Origin: Mitsuaria sp. WAJ17
Lineage (GTDB): Bacteria; Pseudomonadota; Gammaproteobacteria; Burkholderiales; Burkholderiaceae_C
Reading direction: 5' to 3'
DNA: 64,000 bases
Assembly: GCF_014174515.1 (NCBI RefSeq)
Contig: NZ_JACJUG010000002.1
Span: 186,001 to 250,000 of the forward strand
Shown: positions 61,695-64,000 of the stretch, piece by piece
Layout: each line of letters begins with the position of its first letter
How positions within the stretch are numbered: position 1 is the stretch's first letter
Program-made: the position numbers and the translations under genes
Notes under the pieces: generated by a model
Databases searched by the model: none
The model's input: only the letters and a program-made list of their open reading frames with translations
Told to the model about the DNA's origin: nothing

Positions 61695-64000
61695 TCAGAC
61701 CGTCACGTCGAACCGCATCCAGCGCCGCCTTCCGGCCCGCTTGGCGCGGTACAGGGCCTGGTCGGCGTGCCCCAGCAGCATCTCGGGCGTGCAGGCCTCG
61801 CTGGCCTGCAGGGTGCTGCAGCCCAGGCTCAGGCTCACATGCGCGGCAGCAGCGGACTTGGCATGCGGGATGGCCAGGGCCTCGATGGCCTCCAGGCAGG
61901 CCTGGGCCAGGCGTTCGGCGGCGGCGCTGTCGGTGTCCGGCAGCAGCAGGGCGAACTCCTCGCCGCCGTAGCGGGCGACCAGGTCACTGCCGCGGCTGGC
62001 AACGCCTTGCAGCAGTTGGGCGACGGTCTTGATGCAGCGGTCGCCTTCCAGATGGCCGTAATGGTCGTTGAACTGCTTGAAATGGTCGATGTCCAGCATC
62101 AGCAGGGACAGCGGCGTGCCGTGGCGCAGGCTGCGCCGCCATTCGATGGCCAGGCGCTCGTCGAAGGCGCGCCGGTTGGCGATGCCGGTGAGGCCGTCGC
62201 GCATGCTCATCTGGCGCAACTCCTGGGTGCGGCGCTCCACCTTCTCTTCCAGCTGCTCGTACAGCCGCGCATTGGCCAGGGAGATGGCCGCCTGCGAGCT
62301 CAGCAGCTCCAGGGTCTGCTGGTGGCGCGGGGTGAAGGCGTTCTCCAACTGGCGGTTCTCCAGGTAGATCACCGCGACCAGTTTGCCCTGGTTGAGCACC
62401 GGCAGGCACAGCACGGACTTGGGCTCGTACTGGCGCAGGTAGCGGCTGTGCGAGAAGCGCTCGTCAGCGGCTGGGCGGTTGAGCAGCTGGGTGCGGCGGC
62501 TCAGCTTGGTGTACTCGATCAGGCTGCTGGGCAGCAGGGCCAGGGCGCCCTTGTTGAGCTCGTCCAGAGGGCGGCCGATGCGGCTGGAGTCCATGCGGTG
62601 GTGCTCGTTCAGCCCCCCGATGACCTCGACCACCAGGCGGCCTTCGTCGTCCAGCACGATGGCACCGCGCTCGGCGCCGGCGTTCTCCAGCAGCACGCCC
62701 AGCATCTGCGGCAGCAGGGCGTCGAGCTGGATTTCCTGGGTCAGCAGTTGGTTGGCCTTGAGCAGGGAGTGGAGGTCCAGCCGGGTGATCTGGTCCAGCG
62801 AGTCGCGGTAGGTCGGGCTGCTGCGGCTCTGGCTGCCCTGGGGAGCGCGGGCGCTGGAGAAAGCCGCACCGGGCCACATCGATTCCAGCTGCCTGCACTT
62901 CACCACGGCACCCCATTGGCGGTAGTGGTAGTGCGCCTCGCGGACGAAGGTGCGAGCGAGCTGCTGCTGGCGCTGCTCGGTCCAGAAGCGGGCGTAGAGC
63001 TCGTTGGCCAGCGCGGCGCAGGGCGTGAAGCCGCTGGCCTGGGCCTGGTCGATGGCCTGGGCGTAGAGTTCCATGGCCTGCTTGTCGCGGCCTTCGACCC
63101 GTGCGAGCTCGGCGCCGATCAGCAGCTGCTTGTGCAGGAAGTTGGCCTCGCCGTGGCGTGCCCAGGTCTCGAAGCGGCCCAGGAGCTCCCGGGCGGTGTC
63201 CAGCGGCGCCTCGCCTTGCGGGAAGCCCGCCCGCAGGTGGCCGAGGGCTGAATAGAAGCAGCCTTCCACCAAGGAGGGGCTGTCCGGCAGGCACATGGCC
63301 ACCATGGGCAGCAGGGGCAGGGCTTCGCGCCAGCCGGCGGCGTCGTCCAGCAGATAGCTGTGGCGCAGGCGGGCCGCCACCATCAGGGCCAGCGGGATGC
63401 CAGGCTGCAGGGGAACGGCCTTCAGCAGCTCGCTGCTGCGGCAGGTCTGGGTGTCGAAGCTCAGGGGCGCGAGGGTCCGGCCGGTCAGCGCCAGCAGGGG
63501 CTGAAGCACGCCGTGGCGCAGCATGGCCTCGGTGGCAGGCTGGCGTGTCTTCTGCAAGAACCGGAGGCCGCGCTCGCACGCCAGCTCCAGCTCGTCCAGC
63601 GGCGTGCCCAGGGCGAAATGGTTGACCGAGCTCAGCAGTGCACAATAGCCCGCGGCCACGGGATTGGTCCCGCTCTGGCCCAGTTCCCAGCCCAGTTCGA
63701 CCTGCTCGATCGATGGGGCCAGCGGCTCGCACCAGTGCTGGTAGAAGGCACTGAAATACTGGTAGACCGTGATGCGAAAGAAGACCGCACCGCGGCGCTC
63801 GGCCAACTGCCGCGCCAGATGGCCCAGGGCATAACACTCGGTGTAGGGGCGCTGCATCACGGAGCGCGAGGTCATGTGCGCCACATAGGCGATGCAGCTG
63901 AGGTCGCTCTGACCATGCCGCAGCGTGGTGCTCATCATGCGGCAGGTGTTCAGCACAAAGGCGGCAAAGCGCCCGGCTTGGTAGGACGAGTAGGCGAGTG
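61695..64000 (-). CDS. GAF-GGDEF diguanylate cyclase with helical repeat region (N-terminus beyond the window)
   Basis: At least 768 residues; the frame is open to the right edge, so the start is not in the window. Visible order from the edge: a helical, TPR-like region of about 370 residues (ARLRHSYLLDDAAGWREALP, VEGRDKQAMELYAQAIDQA); a GAF domain (GVLLENAGAERGAIVLDDEGR to LENRQLENAFTPRHQQTL); a short coiled coil; and a GGDEF domain with MRDGLTGIANRRAFDE, DIDHFKQFNDHYGH and the active-site loop read as GGEEF. It should make cyclic di-GMP. The helical part resembles the middle of very large AAA-ATPase/Ser-Thr kinase/GAF sensor proteins, so a kinase or ATPase head may lie outside. Confidence 0.88.
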   Translation of the reverse strand, partial: LAYSSYQAGRFAAFVLNTCRMMSTTLRHGQSDLSCIAYVAHMTSRSVMQRPYTECYALGHLARQLAERRGAVFFRITVYQYFSAFYQHWCEPLAPSIEQVELGWELGQSGTNPVAAGYCALLSSVNHFALGTPLDELELACERGLRFLQKTRQPATEAMLRHGVLQPLLALTGRTLAPLSFDTQTCRSSELLKAVPLQPGIPLALMVAARLRHSYLLDDAAGWREALPLLPMVAMCLPDSPSLVEGCFYSALGHLRAGFPQGEAPLDTARELLGRFETWARHGEANFLHKQLLIGAELARVEGRDKQAMELYAQAIDQAQASGFTPCAALANELYARFWTEQRQQQLARTFVREAHYHYRQWGAVVKCRQLESMWPGAAFSSARAPQGSQSRSSPTYRDSLDQITRLDLHSLLKANQLLTQEIQLDALLPQMLGVLLENAGAERGAIVLDDEGRLVVEVIGGLNEHHRMDSSRIGRPLDELNKGALALLPSSLIEYTKLSRRTQLLNRPAADERFSHSRYLRQYEPKSVLCLPVLNQGKLVAVIYLENRQLENAFTPRHQQTLELLSSQAAISLANARLYEQLEEKVERRTQELRQMSMRDGLTGIANRRAFDERLAIEWRRSLRHGTPLSLLMLDIDHFKQFNDHYGHLEGDRCIKTVAQLLQGVASRGSDLVARYGGEEFALLLPDTDSAAAERLAQACLEAIEALAIPHAKSAAAAHVSLSLGCSTLQASEACTPEMLLGHADQALYRAKRAGRRRWMRFDVTV

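Overview
The window is a gene-dense, very GC-rich stretch with no rRNA, tRNA, CRISPR array, intact insertion sequence or prophage. Several traits point to a betaproteobacterium of the Burkholderiales, probably the Roseateles/Mitsuaria/Rubrivivax side: a glucokinase fused to an RpiR/HexR-type regulator, a PEP-CTERM protein, a LysR-gcdH pair, an aromatic acyl-CoA ligase with its own LivKHMGF transporter, and GC-rich intergenic hairpin repeats. That placement is an inference from gene content, not a database match.

Layout. (1) 1-7.4 kb, plus strand: an aromatic-acid uptake and CoA-activation operon. It holds the end of an acyl-CoA dehydrogenase, a benzoate/2-aminobenzoate-type CoA ligase, livK-livH-livM-livG-livF, a 4HBT thioesterase and a RidA-like deaminase. 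Many of its genes overlap or abut. (2) 7.5-9.1 kb: a PEP-CTERM protein, then a decayed second copy of the ridA-like gene. (3) 9.1-22.2 kb: mostly envelope and single genes. These are a 1200-residue Ig-like lipoprotein, a small periplasmic binding protein, an alpha/beta hydrolase, LysR/gcdH, a lipoprotein subtilase with C-terminal repeats, a DUF2520 protein and a secreted unknown. (4) 22.2-28.5 kb: glk-hexR fusion, divergent glk and a TonB-dependent receptor. (5) 28.7-35.6 kb: small housekeeping and unknown genes, including an SRPBCC protein, a peptidase-like lipoprotein, an FMN reductase, DUF488, YciI/GST/YciI, ArfB, GFA and an NTF2-like lipoprotein. (6) 35.6-36.05 kb: three tandem 102-bp units built of hairpins. 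(7) 36.05-54.0 kb: a large maltodextrin/glycogen locus. On the minus strand lie malK-malE-malF-malG, an exported GH13 amylase and an aldo/keto reductase. On the plus strand lie glgP-glgB-esterase-glgX-malQ. The 353-bp divergent promoter region between them is packed with palindromes. (8) 54-61.6 kb: a cation/proton antiporter, then a minus-strand TetR-DUF2867-ABC1 kinase-DUF6463 operon facing a lipoxygenase and an FMN reductase. (9) 61.7 kb to the end: the C-terminal part of a GAF-GGDEF protein that runs off the window.

How the genes fit together. Blocks 4 and 7 look like one alpha-glucan pathway. The TonB receptor would bring maltodextrins across the outer membrane, the exported amylase would trim them, and MalEFGK would import them. 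GlgP, MalQ, GlgB and GlgX would interconvert them with glycogen and release glucose and glucose-1-phosphate, and two glucokinases would phosphorylate the glucose. Palindromes of the form TGTAGT-N3-ACTACA, close to the known HexR operator, occur in front of glk, in front of the TonB receptor and in the mal/glg promoter, so the glk-hexR fusion may control all three.

The most unusual signals are six exact copies of a 15-bp word, GGGGTCAGGTCTTGC, scattered on both strands inside and between unrelated genes, and the lipoxygenase/ABC1-kinase divergon with a perfect 10-bp inverted repeat between its arms. Also notable are the ridA pseudogene and two hydrolase/reductase genes translationally coupled inside the glucan operons.
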